Source: an uncultured Selenomonadaceae bacterium
GTDB taxonomy: Bacteria; Bacillota; Negativicutes; Selenomonadales; Selenomonadaceae
Direction: 5' to 3'
Assembly: GCA_902778455.1 (NCBI GenBank)
Contig: CACYXR010000008.1
Span: 1 to 64,000, forward strand
Length of the DNA: 64,000 nt
Positions 1-8,930 of this stretch are shown here, one piece after another. A model generated the notes under the pieces. The model did not search any database. It was not told the DNA's origin and was given only the letters and a program-made list of their open reading frames with translations. The position numbers and the translations under genes were made by a program. Numbering within the stretch: position 1 is the stretch's first letter; every line of letters starts with the position of its first letter.

Positions 1-30
1 CCTGAGCCAGGATCAAACTCTCCATGAAAT
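1..30 (-). rRNA. 16S ribosomal RNA, 5' end only
   Basis: The reverse complement of the first bases reads AGAGTTTGATCCTGGCTCAG, the universal 5' segment of bacterial 16S rRNA. The gene therefore starts near position 30 and runs out of the window to the left. The exact 5' processing site is approximate. Confidence 0.95.
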
Positions 31-202
31 CTATGACTTCATAGAACCTTGATTGGCTCCGAAATCGTCTTTGTAAAAGAATTGTTAGGTTCATGTGTTT
101 TTACACAAACCGCACATCTGGCTTGAATCTAGATGATTCACTCTGCATTGTTCAGTTTTCAGGGTGCGCCCCCGACCGACGTCCCCGTCAGTCAGCTTGT
201 TT

Positions 203-231
203 ATATTACCTCGATTTTGTCCTCATGTCAA
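203..231 (-). promoter_or_regulatory. rRNA operon promoter
   Basis: On the minus strand TTGACA (226-231) is followed after exactly 17 bases by TAATAT (203-208), a near-consensus sigma-A promoter reading towards the 16S gene. The roughly 170-base leader contains a GAAAACTGAACAATG-type stretch like those in Firmicutes rRNA leaders. The +1 is inferred to lie near 196. Confidence 0.8.
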
Positions 232-383
232 GGACTTTTTTGAAAAAGTTTTCGAGGGAAAATTCAATGCGCGGTAATATAATATGGATAGTTTTTGTCG
301 GTTTGAAGTATAATAGAGAAAACCCCCGACATATTTTTGCCATATTTTTCGATTATCATGGCGAAAACAAGGAGGCGAATCAA

Positions 384-1070
384 ATGATTCCTATGCTGAT
401 TGCCGACGACAACGCGGCGATTGTCGATATCCTGAAAACGTTCGCGGTGCCCGCGGGATTCGCGGTGACTTCGGCCCGGGACGGCGAGGAGGCGCTGCGG
501 CTGTTTCATGAAGGCCGTTTTGAAGTGGTGCTGCTCGACGTGATGATGCCGAAGATGGACGGATTTGCCGTTTGCCGCGCCATCCGCGCCGAGTCGAATG
601 TACCGATTCTGATGATCACAGCGCGGGGCGAGGACTACGACAGGATCATGGGGCTCGATATCGGCGCCGACGATTATATCGTGAAGCCTTTTTCCGGCGC
701 CGAGGTAATGGCCCGCGTCCGCGCCGTGCTGCGTCGTCTGGAGTGTTCTGCGGAGGCCGCGCATCATGCGATAACCTGCGGCAGCCTGACGCTGTTCCCC
801 GACGAGGTCCGCGCACAGGTCGGCGGCGAAACGGTATCGCTGACAAAAAAGGAATTCGACCTTTTGTGTCTTTTCACAGAGAACAAAGGCCGCGCTTTTT
901 CCCGCGAGCATCTTCTCGATCGGCTTTGGGGCTGGGACTACGAAGGAGATACGCGGACGGTAGACACGCATATCAAACGGCTGCGCGCGAAGCTCGCGAA
1001 GATTCCCCATGAGGACTGGGATATCAAAACGGTCTGGGGCGTCGGCTACGCGCTGGAGGTAACGCCATGA
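384..1070 (+). CDS. OmpR-family response regulator
   Basis: The 228-residue product is a DNA-binding two-component response regulator. A receiver domain (about 1-118) has the acidic pair D8/D9, phospho-acceptor D52 in LLDVMMPKMDG, and the lysine of IVKPF. A winged-helix output domain (about 130-225) ends in the DTHIKRLRAKL and VWGVGYALE motifs of the OmpR/PhoB family. I chose the ATG at 384 because AAGGAGG precedes it at good spacing and homology begins there, although the frame is open upstream. A TATAAT at 309-314 may be the -10. Its stop overlaps the kinase start by 4 bp, so the two are translationally coupled partners. Confidence 0.95.
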   Translation: MIPMLIADDNAAIVDILKTFAVPAGFAVTSARDGEEALRLFHEGRFEVVLLDVMMPKMDGFAVCRAIRAESNVPILMITARGEDYDRIMGLDIGADDYIVKPFSGAEVMARVRAVLRRLECSAEAAHHAITCGSLTLFPDEVRAQVGGETVSLTKKEFDLLCLFTENKGRAFSREHLLDRLWGWDYEGDTRTVDTHIKRLRAKLAKIPHEDWDIKTVWGVGYALEVTP

Positions 1071-2674
1071 CCCGCCGCCTGATGCTTTATTTTTCCGTAA
1101 CGCTGCTGGTTTTCGCGCTGGTCATCGGCGGCGTATTCGGATTCCTGTTCCGCCGCTACACCTTGGACCTTCACACCAACGATTTGAAAACCCACGCGGA
1201 GGCCATTGCCGCATCCCTGTCGGGAAAGGAAACAAGCAACATCAGCGACGGCACAAATACTCCATCCGACGCCATACCCCGCAGGCAGCACGGAGGGCGT
1301 CACGGCATGATGATGCGCCGCATGGGAACGGAAGCCCCGACTGCGCAGACGCAAAGCAACACGAAAGACCACGGCAACATGGGGGCGCACACCTATTGCC
1401 GCCGCCGTGTCTCCGAAACTCCCGCCCCGTCAACGGAAAGTGACAACAACCTTGCTTCGCTGCTCAAACAACTGAACGCCTTCACGGGCAGCGAAGTCTG
1501 GCTCGTGGACCGCGCCGAGCGCACGATTACTTTGAGCGGCGCGGAAACGGGAACGGACTACACGGAGCTGCCCCCCGCCGCCGAAACGCTCTTGGAAGAG
1601 ATTTTCGCGGGAAAAAGCGTCGCCGGAGAAAGCTTCAACGCGATGCTGGATGTCCCCTCCGTGACCGCGGGGGCGCCGATCCGCGGCGCCGACGGCAACG
1701 TAACAGGCGCGCTTTTGATGCATCGCCGCCTGTCGGACATCCACGCCAGCGAAGCAGCAGGATTCCGGATTCTCGCGATTTCCCTGATTCTCGCCTTCCT
1801 GCTGGCGGCCATTCTGTCGTTCTTGCTGGCGCGCCGTTTCATCCGCCCGCTGTCCATGATGGAACAAACGGCGGCCGCGCTGGCTGACGGTCAATACGAA
1901 ACCCGCAGCGGCGTCCGGCAGGACGACGAGATCGGCTCGCTGGCCCAAAGCCTTGACGTCCTCGCCCAGCGGTTGGAAGACGCCGCCGAGGAACGCTCGA
2001 AGCTCGACGCCATGCGGCGGGATTTCTTCGCCAGCATTTCCCATGAACTCCGGACGCCGCTGACCGTACTGCGCGGTTCCCTCGACGCGCTTTCGGCGGG
2101 GCTCATTGAGGACGAGGAAAAACGGCATGATTACCTCGCGCAAATGCAGTCCAACCTGCTGCATCTGAACCGTCTCGTCAACGATCTTTTCGATTTAGCA
2201 CGGCTGGAGAATCCCGACTTTGCCATCGATAAAACGGACGTCGATCTTTCCGACGCCCTCCGGGACGCCGTACGGACAGTGCGCCGCCTTGCCGCGCCGA
2301 TGTCTGTCGAACTTCATCTAACAGAAATGCCGCCGATTCCGATGCGCGGAGACTACGGACGACTGCGTCAAATGTTCCTTGCCGTTCTCGACAATGCGGT
2401 AAAATTCTCACCGGAAAGCGGAGTCGTTGAAATCGGTGTTAAAGTTTCGGAGGACCGTTGGCGCGTAGCCGTAAAGGATCACGGTCCCGGCATCGCAGCC
2501 GAGCTTTTGCCGCACATTTTCGACCGATTCCGCACGAACCGGGAAGGCGGCACCGGACTCGGACTTTCCATAGCGCAAAATATCGCCCGCCGTCACGGCA
2601 TTGTATTGAATGCGGAAAGCGTCGAGGGGGAAGGCGCGACCTTCGCCTTCCGCGGACACACGTCAAAGCAATAA
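1067..2674 (+). CDS. Membrane sensor histidine kinase
   Basis: This 535-residue kinase is the cognate partner of the preceding response regulator. It has an N-terminal TM (about 7-28), an extracytoplasmic sensor (about 30-225), a second TM (about 226-250), a HAMP linker, and a HisKA domain with SHELRTP (H326 is the likely phosphorylated histidine). The ATPase domain carries DNAVKFSPESG (N box), DHGPGI (G1) and GTGLGLSIAQNIARRHG (G2). Residues 71-111 of the sensor are rich in His, Met and Arg, with one Cys, which hints at metal sensing. That ligand assignment is inference; the kinase family is certain. Confidence 0.95.
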   Translation: MTRRLMLYFSVTLLVFALVIGGVFGFLFRRYTLDLHTNDLKTHAEAIAASLSGKETSNISDGTNTPSDAIPRRQHGGRHGMMMRRMGTEAPTAQTQSNTKDHGNMGAHTYCRRRVSETPAPSTESDNNLASLLKQLNAFTGSEVWLVDRAERTITLSGAETGTDYTELPPAAETLLEEIFAGKSVAGESFNAMLDVPSVTAGAPIRGADGNVTGALLMHRRLSDIHASEAAGFRILAISLILAFLLAAILSFLLARRFIRPLSMMEQTAAALADGQYETRSGVRQDDEIGSLAQSLDVLAQRLEDAAEERSKLDAMRRDFFASISHELRTPLTVLRGSLDALSAGLIEDEEKRHDYLAQMQSNLLHLNRLVNDLFDLARLENPDFAIDKTDVDLSDALRDAVRTVRRLAAPMSVELHLTEMPPIPMRGDYGRLRQMFLAVLDNAVKFSPESGVVEIGVKVSEDRWRVAVKDHGPGIAAELLPHIFDRFRTNREGGTGLGLSIAQNIARRHGIVLNAESVEGEGATFAFRGHTSKQ

Positions 2675-2687
2675 TCTATGTAAATTA

Positions 2688-2842
2688 GCCTTCCCCTTGA
2701 GGGGTGAGATATGCCAGTGGCATATCGAATGGCGCCCGCAGGGCGACGAATGAGGTGTCTTTAAGGTTGCGCTAACGTTAAGCGTTGCGCCTTTCCACCT
2801 CATCCGTCAGCTTCGCTGACACCTTCCCCTCAAGGGGAAGGC
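2688..2842. repeat. GC-rich palindromic repeat, long form
   Basis: This 155-bp intergenic element has ends that are inverted copies of GCCTTCCCCTTGAGGGG. It contains inner inverted segments such as TCAGCTTCGCTGA. A related long copy lies at 27308-27457 and a palindrome-only copy at 35580-35607. It sits directly after the kinase gene and may act as a transcription terminator or processing site. Confidence 0.75.
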
Positions 2843-2862
2843 AAGAAAGGGAGAGGACGACC

Positions 2863-3288
2863 ATGAAGCTCGATGAAATCACGATTCCCTATGAGCGCTG
2901 CAACAAGCAGGGGAAGATTTTCGCCATCGCCAACCGCCTCGGCTACGACCTGGAAGGCTATGCGGAACGGTATTTGAGCTCGGAACTTGCCACCAGCGGC
3001 AAGGACGACGATTACTCCTATTACCAGATCGCGTCGCCGTCCTATTCCCTCGACCTGATCGAGGACGAGGAGCTGCTGACGGAAAAGCCGACAGACGGGA
3101 AGTATTCCAACGGCGAAGCCTACTGGATCGGATTCTTTTACAAATATTTGAGTCTGGGCCTCGCTCTGCGCGGCGAAGCGCTCATGCAAAAAATCCCCTT
3201 CGACAGAATGCACGGGCTTTACGAAGAGCTCGGCTCTCTGTCGAAGGAGACTGCGGGACAGAAATTATTGGAACAGTTCAAGTCATAA
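2863..3288 (+). CDS. Hypothetical protein, 141 aa
   Basis: I do not recognise this small, probably cytoplasmic, acidic protein. It has no signal peptide or TM segment. A mixed sequence with many Tyr, Glu and Asp residues suggests an alpha-helical fold. The GKYSNGEAYWIGFFYKYL segment suggests a compact hydrophobic core. The ATG at 2863 follows GGGAGAGGACGACC; the frame is open further upstream but that part lies inside the palindromic repeat. The gene stands alone between the two-component system and thiC. Confidence 0.75.
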   Translation: MKLDEITIPYERCNKQGKIFAIANRLGYDLEGYAERYLSSELATSGKDDDYSYYQIASPSYSLDLIEDEELLTEKPTDGKYSNGEAYWIGFFYKYLSLGLALRGEALMQKIPFDRMHGLYEELGSLSKETAGQKLLEQFKS

Positions 3289-3301
3289 TACTGATCTTCG
3301 A

Positions 3302-3436
3302 CCAAAATTTTAAATAAAATTTGGATCGATGCCCAAAAGGCACGCGAGATACGCCTGCTGCGCAGGCTGCATTTGCGCCTACGGCGCAAATGCCGTCCCA
3401 TAAATCGCAGTAAAAAGTAAGAATCTTAACTGCGAT
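3302..3436. repeat. Four-hairpin structured element, copy 1
   Basis: Four consecutive hairpins occupy the gap between the convergent 3' ends of the 2863 gene and thiC. They lie at 3302-3324 (AT-rich), 3353-3367 (GCCTG-CTGCG-CAGGC), 3369-3393 (CATTTGCGCC/GGCGCAAATG) and 3404-3436 (ATCGCAG/CTGCGAT). The order, the CTGCG loop and the linker CCGTC(C/T)CAT(A/G)AATC match the copy at 14940-15068, and the stem differences are compensatory. It ends 2 bp before the thiC stop codon. Strand is unknown. Confidence 0.7.
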
Positions 3437-3438
3437 GA

Positions 3439-4752
3439 TTATAAAATATCGATCCGCTCGCCGTTCAGCGCTTTGTTCATGCTTCGCACCGCGCAGAATT
3501 TTCCGCACATGCTGCAGGTGTCGCTGTGGTCGTTTTCCGGCAGGCGGCTGTCGCGGATGGATTTCGCCGTTTCCGGATCGGCAGCGCAGGCGAACTGCGC
3601 GTCCCAGTCCAGCCTTCTCCGCGCATCGGCCATGCGGTCGTCGATTTCCCGCGCGCCGGGGATTCCCTTCGCGATATCGGCGGCATGGGCTGCGATTTTC
3701 GCGCCTACGATGCCCTGCCGGACATCGTCCACATTCGGCAGGGCCAAATGCTCCGCCGGGGTCACATAGCAGAGAAACGCCGCGCCGTGCATGGCGGCCA
3801 CCGCGCCGCCGATGGCCGCCGTGATATGATCATACCCCGGCGCGATATCTGTCACCAGCGGGCCGAGCACATAAAAGGGCGCGCCCATACAGAGCGTTTT
3901 TTGCAGCTTCATATTCGCCGCGATCTGGTCCAGCGGCACATGGCCGGGCCCTTCCACCATGACCTGCACGTTATGCGCCCATGCCCGCTTCGTCAATTCC
4001 CCGAGCCGGATCAACTCGTCGATCTGGCAGGCGTCCGTGGCGTCCGCGAGACAGCCGGGACGGCAGGCGTCGCCAAGGGATACTGTCACGTCGTGTTCCT
4101 CGCAGATGTCGAGGATCTCGTCGAAATGCTCGTAAAAAGGATTTTCCCGGCCGGTCATGCTCATCCATGCGAAGACGAGGCTGCCGCCCCGGCTCACGAT
4201 ATTCATCTTCCGCCCGTGCGCCCTGATTTTCCGTATGGTTTCCCGGGTAATCCCGCAGTGAAGCGTCACGAAATCCACGCCGTCCTCCGCGTGCAGCCGC
4301 ACGACGTCGATGAAGTCCTGCGCCGTCAGCTCCCCCAAATCCTTTTGATGATGGATGACGCTGTCATAGACCGGAACCGTCCCGATCATGGCCGGACATT
4401 CCTTCACCAGCTTCTGCCGGAACGGGCGGGTATCCCCGTGACTGGACAGATCCATGATGGCCTCCGCGCCGAGCTCCACCGCGCGCATGACCTTTTCCAT
4501 TTCCATATCGTAGTCGGCGCAGTCCCGCGAAACGCCGAGGTTCACATTGATCTTTGTCCGAAGCATGCTGCCGACGCCCTCGGGATTTAACCCCGCATGA
4601 TTCCGGTTCGCGCAGATTGCCGCTTTCCCCTCGGCCACAAGGCGCATCAACGCTTCCGGCTCCATCCTTTCTTTTTTCGCGACGATTTCCATTTCCCGCG
4701 TCAGGATTCCCTTCCGCGCCGCGTCCATTTGCGTGGTATAATTTCTTTCCAT
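3439..4752 (-). CDS. thiC: Phosphomethylpyrimidine synthase ThiC
   Basis: This 437-residue radical SAM enzyme converts aminoimidazole ribotide to HMP phosphate, the pyrimidine half of thiamine. The C-terminal CSMCGKFC is the ThiC-specific CX2CX4C cluster motif. [12 protein letters not shown] and the [16 protein letters not shown] region are typical family blocks. The length fits. I chose the ATG at 4752, giving MERNYTTQ, because AGGAGG lies just upstream (4758-4764); an upstream extension is open but has no better site. No other thiamine gene is nearby, and the 86 bp before the start are too short for a normal TPP riboswitch. Confidence 0.96.
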   Translation of the reverse strand: MERNYTTQMDAARKGILTREMEIVAKKERMEPEALMRLVAEGKAAICANRNHAGLNPEGVGSMLRTKINVNLGVSRDCADYDMEMEKVMRAVELGAEAIMDLSSHGDTRPFRQKLVKECPAMIGTVPVYDSVIHHQKDLGELTAQDFIDVVRLHAEDGVDFVTLHCGITRETIRKIRAHGRKMNIVSRGGSLVFAWMSMTGRENPFYEHFDEILDICEEHDVTVSLGDACRPGCLADATDACQIDELIRLGELTKRAWAHNVQVMVEGPGHVPLDQIAANMKLQKTLCMGAPFYVLGPLVTDIAPGYDHITAAIGGAVAAMHGAAFLCYVTPAEHLALPNVDDVRQGIVGAKIAAHAADIAKGIPGAREIDDRMADARRRLDWDAQFACAADPETAKSIRDSRLPENDHSDTCSMCGKFCAVRSMNKALNGERIDIL

Positions 4753-4838
4753 TTCGTACCTCCTCAACATGAGAAGATTGTACTTCTTTCGGGACAAAGC
4801 CGCAAGCTATAATCAAAAATTGTGCAAGGAGAATCGCC

Positions 4839-5351
4839 ATGAGACTTTTTATTGCCATCCAATTCAGTCCGGAAATTCTGGACGCGCTGCTTCACATTCA
4901 GTCGGAAATGAAATCCTTTGACGTTCGTGGACGCTACGCGCCGCCGGAAAACCTGCATCTTACTTTGGCCTTTATCGGCGAATACGGGAACCCTGACGCC
5001 GTCATGGACGCCCTGGCCTCCGTACCCTTCGAGCCGTTCCCGCTGCGCCTTGATCGTCTTGGGAATTTCGGCGATCTGTACTGGGCGGGAATCGCGGACA
5101 ATCCGCCGCTCGCGGCCTTCGTCAAACGATTGCGCCGCGCGCTGGCGGATCGGAATATCCCTTTTGACCGCAAACGCTTTTCCCCGCATATCACGTTGAT
5201 ACGCAAAGCGGAATATTACGGAGAGACGCCCCTGCCTCCGGTTCATGCCCCGGAAGGGGAAATGGAGGTGCGCGGCGTGTCCCTGATGCGGTCGGATCGC
5301 GGAAAGCACGGGATGATATATACGGAAATCGGACTGATCCCCGGGGGATGA
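4839..5351 (+). CDS. thpR: RNA 2',3'-cyclic phosphodiesterase (2'-5' RNA ligase family)
   Basis: The 170-residue product belongs to the 2H phosphoesterase superfamily, which hydrolyses 2',3'-cyclic phosphates on RNA and can act as a 2'-5' ligase in vitro. Both catalytic HxTx motifs are present: HLTL at 40-43 and HITL near 122. The length matches ThpR. The ATG at 4839 follows AAGGAG. It is divergent from thiC with 86 bp between starts and is followed by a terminator. Confidence 0.9.
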   Translation: MRLFIAIQFSPEILDALLHIQSEMKSFDVRGRYAPPENLHLTLAFIGEYGNPDAVMDALASVPFEPFPLRLDRLGNFGDLYWAGIADNPPLAAFVKRLRRALADRNIPFDRKRFSPHITLIRKAEYYGETPLPPVHAPEGEMEVRGVSLMRSDRGKHGMIYTEIGLIPGG

Positions 5352-5402
5352 ACGGACCAAACTCCTTGCAGGACAAGTTTTAACGGATAGATATATGCAA
5401 AA

Positions 5403-5443
5403 CGGCGTCGATTGGAATGCTCTCCATGCGACGCCGCTTTTTA
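5403..5443 (+). terminator. Rho-independent terminator after thpR
   Basis: The stem CGGCGTCG (5403-5410) pairs with CGACGCCG (5429-5436). An inner helix continues it, and a short T run follows. Confidence 0.75.
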
Positions 5444-5464
5444 TGAAATATTTGAACCGAAAAA

Positions 5465-6745
5465 TCAGAAATTGCCTATGACTCTCAGCCAGTTGTCCTT
5501 TTTGTCCACCACGTATTCCAGACTCAAAAAGTCGTGGAGCCGGTAACGGATCGCGCCTTCGCCCATCTGATCCGTCCATCGGTATTCATAGCGCAGCATC
5601 CAGCGGCGCCCGAACTCCTGCTCGCCGCCGAGGATGAATTTCTTTTCCCTCATATCGTATCGCACGATCAGCCGCGTCATGTCCGCAAGATGGCGCGCAT
5701 AGCCCAATTCCCATGTCCATCGCACATTCTGCGGCATGATATCGGTCTGCACGAAAAATTCGTCCTTCGGCGAGAACCGCTTGCCCGCATGGAAACGAAA
5801 GACCAAGTCGCGATCATTCGCATCCTTATGGGAAATATCGACCCAACCTTCGAGGCGAATCAGATATTTTTTCGTGTCCGAACGGCTCATGACCGACATG
5901 TCCCGTCCAGGACGCATCGTCACAGCCGTATGCAGATCCATCGCGCGAAAACTCGGTGCTGCGTCGAGCGAAGACGCGAAAAATTCGCAGAACTCCGCCT
6001 CATGGCGCTCGACAAACGCCACGGGAACGCCGATCAGCATATTGACATTGTCCTGCATTTCCTGCCGATGAGCAAGCAGCGTGAAATTCGGGATTGAATC
6101 GCTCCGCATGGAGAGATCAATCGTCCGCACCACCGGAAGACGCGGATAAACAGTCAGCACGACCCGCGTCTCGTCCCCCGGCACCACGTCGAAGTCCGCG
6201 CGAAATTCCGGCAAATGCTCGTCCATATACTGCTGAAGGCTTCGCTTCAGGACGCCGTTCGTCCAATCGCTGGCCGCGACCGGAAGCCCCTGCATGCCCT
6301 CGCCGAACACGCGCCCGACGTCGGCAAGGTCGCGGCGCGCCATTTCCTCGACCAGCGGCGGCATCCCTTCGACCGTGACGTTGACGTGCACGGCACGAAT
6401 CACATCCGCCCACGGTACGAGACGGATCTCTATCCGCGAGGTTTCCCCCGGCGTCAGCACGACGCTTTCAACGGAATATCCGACGAGCACCTTGTCAAAG
6501 ACCTCGTGGATGATTGCCTCTTGCTGCGCCCGTTCCGCCTCCACCTCGGAGATCCGCCGCCCCGTCAGGAGCTGCGCGCCGATAGCCGATACTGTCGTTT
6601 CCATCCGCTGGCGGACGAGCGCCGGAATCGGAGAAACGGCCGTCACGCTTGCCGCGATTTCTTCGACTGTCCCCTTGGCTTCGGCGGCCTGCACAAAAAG
6701 CAGGAAGACCAGTATAGCGAAAAATGCGGCGGAAAACCGCCGCAT
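5465..6745 (-). CDS. Putative outer-membrane protein downstream of BamA
   Basis: The 426-residue product starts with a clear signal peptide (MRRFSAAFFAILVFLLFVQA, cleavage after AEA). The first roughly 250 residues are mixed alpha/beta with possible POTRA-like modules. The last roughly 150 alternate aromatic and charged residues as in beta-barrel strands, and the protein ends in Phe as outer-membrane barrels do. The ATG at 6745 is preferred over 6766 because GAGGAAAG precedes it. It lies 28 bp downstream of bamA and is probably co-transcribed. The family is not recognised; a role in outer-membrane assembly or as a porin-like barrel is inference. Confidence 0.75.
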   Translation of the reverse strand: MRRFSAAFFAILVFLLFVQAAEAKGTVEEIAASVTAVSPIPALVRQRMETTVSAIGAQLLTGRRISEVEAERAQQEAIIHEVFDKVLVGYSVESVVLTPGETSRIEIRLVPWADVIRAVHVNVTVEGMPPLVEEMARRDLADVGRVFGEGMQGLPVAASDWTNGVLKRSLQQYMDEHLPEFRADFDVVPGDETRVVLTVYPRLPVVRTIDLSMRSDSIPNFTLLAHRQEMQDNVNMLIGVPVAFVERHEAEFCEFFASSLDAAPSFRAMDLHTAVTMRPGRDMSVMSRSDTKKYLIRLEGWVDISHKDANDRDLVFRFHAGKRFSPKDEFFVQTDIMPQNVRWTWELGYARHLADMTRLIVRYDMREKKFILGGEQEFGRRWMLRYEYRWTDQMGEGAIRYRLHDFLSLEYVVDKKDNWLRVIGNF

Positions 6746-6773
6746 TTCTTTCCTCAAATCCCTCATGGCCGTA

Positions 6774-8882
6774 TCAGAACGTACCGCCGACGCTGAAATG
6801 CACACGATTCCCCTGCTTGCCGTGCGCCAAATCGACACGGATCGGCCCCACCGGCGTCTGGATGCCCAGCCCGAAGCCGAAGGACGAATACGTGTTTTGC
6901 GGCGACCAGCCCGAAGCCCAAGTGCCGCCGAAGTCCGTAAACAGTGCGCCCTGCACCTTGCTGAAGACCGGGAAACGGTATTCGAGCGTCCCGAGCCACA
7001 TATGGTTGCCGCGGAACTGTTCGTCGCGGTAGCCGCGAACCGTATTCTGTCCGCCGATGCGATACTGGCTGTATTCGGGAATCGTCCCGTTGCCGTAGCC
7101 GTACATACCCCGGATCGCAAAGACCTGCGCATGGCCGGCCTTGATATAATAGTTTTCCTCAATCGTGTATTTCTGGTACTTGAACTTCCCTCCGAACCCG
7201 GCAATGTCCGCTGTCAGGTTCAGCTTGTTGCCCTTCATCGGATTGAAAACATTGTCCCGCGTGTCCGTAACATGTTCCAAGACCAGGCTGCGTGTCGTAC
7301 CGAAGTTCGAATCTTTCCAATCGTACCACGTGCTGCGGTTGTATCTGCCCGCATAATGCTTGACGTATTGGTCTTCCCTGGTCCGAAGCGTGATGAAATT
7401 CGTTGAGACCTCGCTGACCGGACGGCTGAACGTGAATTCGCCGCCCATATACTTGCGCATGAATTCCTCAATCTCGTCGCCATTGGTATCATAATCATAG
7501 TAACGGTAGGTACGGTTGTAAATACGGAACGTGACCGCCGTTTCCTTCTTGTCGAGCCACGGATGGCGATAGGAGAACATATAACCGTGATTGTCCGTAT
7601 CGTCGCCGCTGAACTCGAAGGTCAGGTTGACAGCATCGCCGATGCCTCGGAAATTTCTGTCGCCGATGCCGACGAGTCCGATAAAGCCGTCCGAACTGGA
7701 ATAGCCTGCGCCCACGGTGAAATTGCCCGTCCGTTTCTCGACAACGTCCACCTCAAGGACGACGGAATTGGGCTCGACGCCCGGATTCAGCTTCATGTTG
7801 ACGTCGTCGAAGAAGCCAAGGTTGTAAACGCGCTGCATACTGCGGCGCGCCTTTTTCGCGTTGAACGGCTCGCCCGGCTTCATGCGCATTTCGCGGACAA
7901 CGACCTTTTCCTTCGTCTTCGTGTTACCCTTGACCACGTAACCTTCCAATATGCCTTCGTTGATGGCGATCTTCAGATTGCCGTCACGGCCGATATCGAG
8001 GTTGTTGACTTTGACGAGGATATAGCCGTCCTTGTGATAACGGTCGGAAACCGCCTGCAGGTTTTCATGGAGAGTCCGCGTATTGAGCATTTCGCCTTCC
8101 GAAACCGTGATAATCTTGCGAAGCTCTTCTGTCTTGATGACTGTATTGCCTTCGATAGTGACGGACTTCAGCACCGGGTTTTCCAACAGATGGTAGGTGA
8201 TGACAACGCCCTCGGGAACGATCGCAAAGGTCGGGAAAATATCGTAGAACAGACCGACGTCGTAAATTGCCCCGCGGTCCTTGTCTATGGTATCCTCCGC
8301 GAAGACATCGCCGGGACGGGTCAGGAGAGCCTCTTTCGCCTTCGGCAGCGTAAGATCGCCGGCACCGTCAAAAACGACGTCGACGATGGTCTGCCCAACC
8401 AGAGCCTTCTGCCGCAGGGCAATCGCCTGCTCATCCGGACGAAGGGCTGTCCACTGATCCGCTGAAACGGCTCCCTGCGTCGTTGTGACGGCTTCGGCCG
8501 CCTTTGCCGCCGCAGCTTCCTCCGCCGCCCTGCGAGCCGCTTCTTCGGCAGCGCGTTGCGCTTCTTCTTCCCTGCGCCGCTCTTCCTCGGCCTTGCGCTC
8601 AGCTTCCTCGCGCGCTTTGCGCTCAGCTTCCTCCGCCGCTTTTCTTTCCGCAGCGGCGCGCAGCTTAGCGTCTTCCTCTTCCTGACGCTTGAGCGCTTCT
8701 TCCTCCGTCACCACCGGCGCCGGAACGACAGAAATCGGCACCGACGTGATGTCCGGCAGCGCAATCACCGCCTGCGGATTCGTCTCCGCTTCCTCTGCCT
8801 GCGCCGTTCCCAATGGCATCGCCGCGAAGCTCGCTGCAACAGCCGCCGTGTAAGCCCATGCCCGGTATGCTTTCTTCTCCAA
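6774..8882 (-). CDS. bamA: Outer membrane assembly factor BamA
   Basis: BamA inserts beta-barrel proteins into the outer membrane. The 702-residue product has a signal peptide (1-28) and an unusual Ala/Glu/Arg-rich coiled-coil segment (about 59-131). Three POTRA domains follow (about 155-385), then a 16-strand Omp85 barrel starting at TGNFTVGAGYSS. VRGY near residue 616 is the conserved loop-6 motif, and the chain ends in Phe. I prefer the TTG at 8882, preceded by GGGAGG at 7-bp spacing and giving a clean signal peptide, over the ATGs at 8915-8924, which lack a ribosome site. The three-POTRA count, against five in proteobacteria, and the coiled coil are the odd points. Confidence 0.95.
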   Translation of the reverse strand: MEKKAYRAWAYTAAVAASFAAMPLGTAQAEEAETNPQAVIALPDITSVPISVVPAPVVTEEEALKRQEEEDAKLRAAAERKAAEEAERKAREEAERKAEEERRREEEAQRAAEEAARRAAEEAAAAKAAEAVTTTQGAVSADQWTALRPDEQAIALRQKALVGQTIVDVVFDGAGDLTLPKAKEALLTRPGDVFAEDTIDKDRGAIYDVGLFYDIFPTFAIVPEGVVITYHLLENPVLKSVTIEGNTVIKTEELRKIITVSEGEMLNTRTLHENLQAVSDRYHKDGYILVKVNNLDIGRDGNLKIAINEGILEGYVVKGNTKTKEKVVVREMRMKPGEPFNAKKARRSMQRVYNLGFFDDVNMKLNPGVEPNSVVLEVDVVEKRTGNFTVGAGYSSSDGFIGLVGIGDRNFRGIGDAVNLTFEFSGDDTDNHGYMFSYRHPWLDKKETAVTFRIYNRTYRYYDYDTNGDEIEEFMRKYMGGEFTFSRPVSEVSTNFITLRTREDQYVKHYAGRYNRSTWYDWKDSNFGTTRSLVLEHVTDTRDNVFNPMKGNKLNLTADIAGFGGKFKYQKYTIEENYYIKAGHAQVFAIRGMYGYGNGTIPEYSQYRIGGQNTVRGYRDEQFRGNHMWLGTLEYRFPVFSKVQGALFTDFGGTWASGWSPQNTYSSFGFGLGIQTPVGPIRVDLAHGKQGNRVHFSVGGTF

Positions 8883-8930
8883 AATGAAACCTCCCAAAAA
8901 GCTCTCTTTACCCATCATCGTCATTTTGTT

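Noticed and set aside
93-383. In-frame extension of the response regulator back to 93
   Set aside because: It covers the rRNA leader region, has no homology-like content, and the ATG at 384 has an AAGGAGG site and the canonical protein start.
4753-4838. TPP riboswitch upstream of thiC
   Set aside because: The gap is only 86 bp, no conserved CUGAGA-type core is seen on the minus strand, and the space includes the ribosome sites of both divergent genes.
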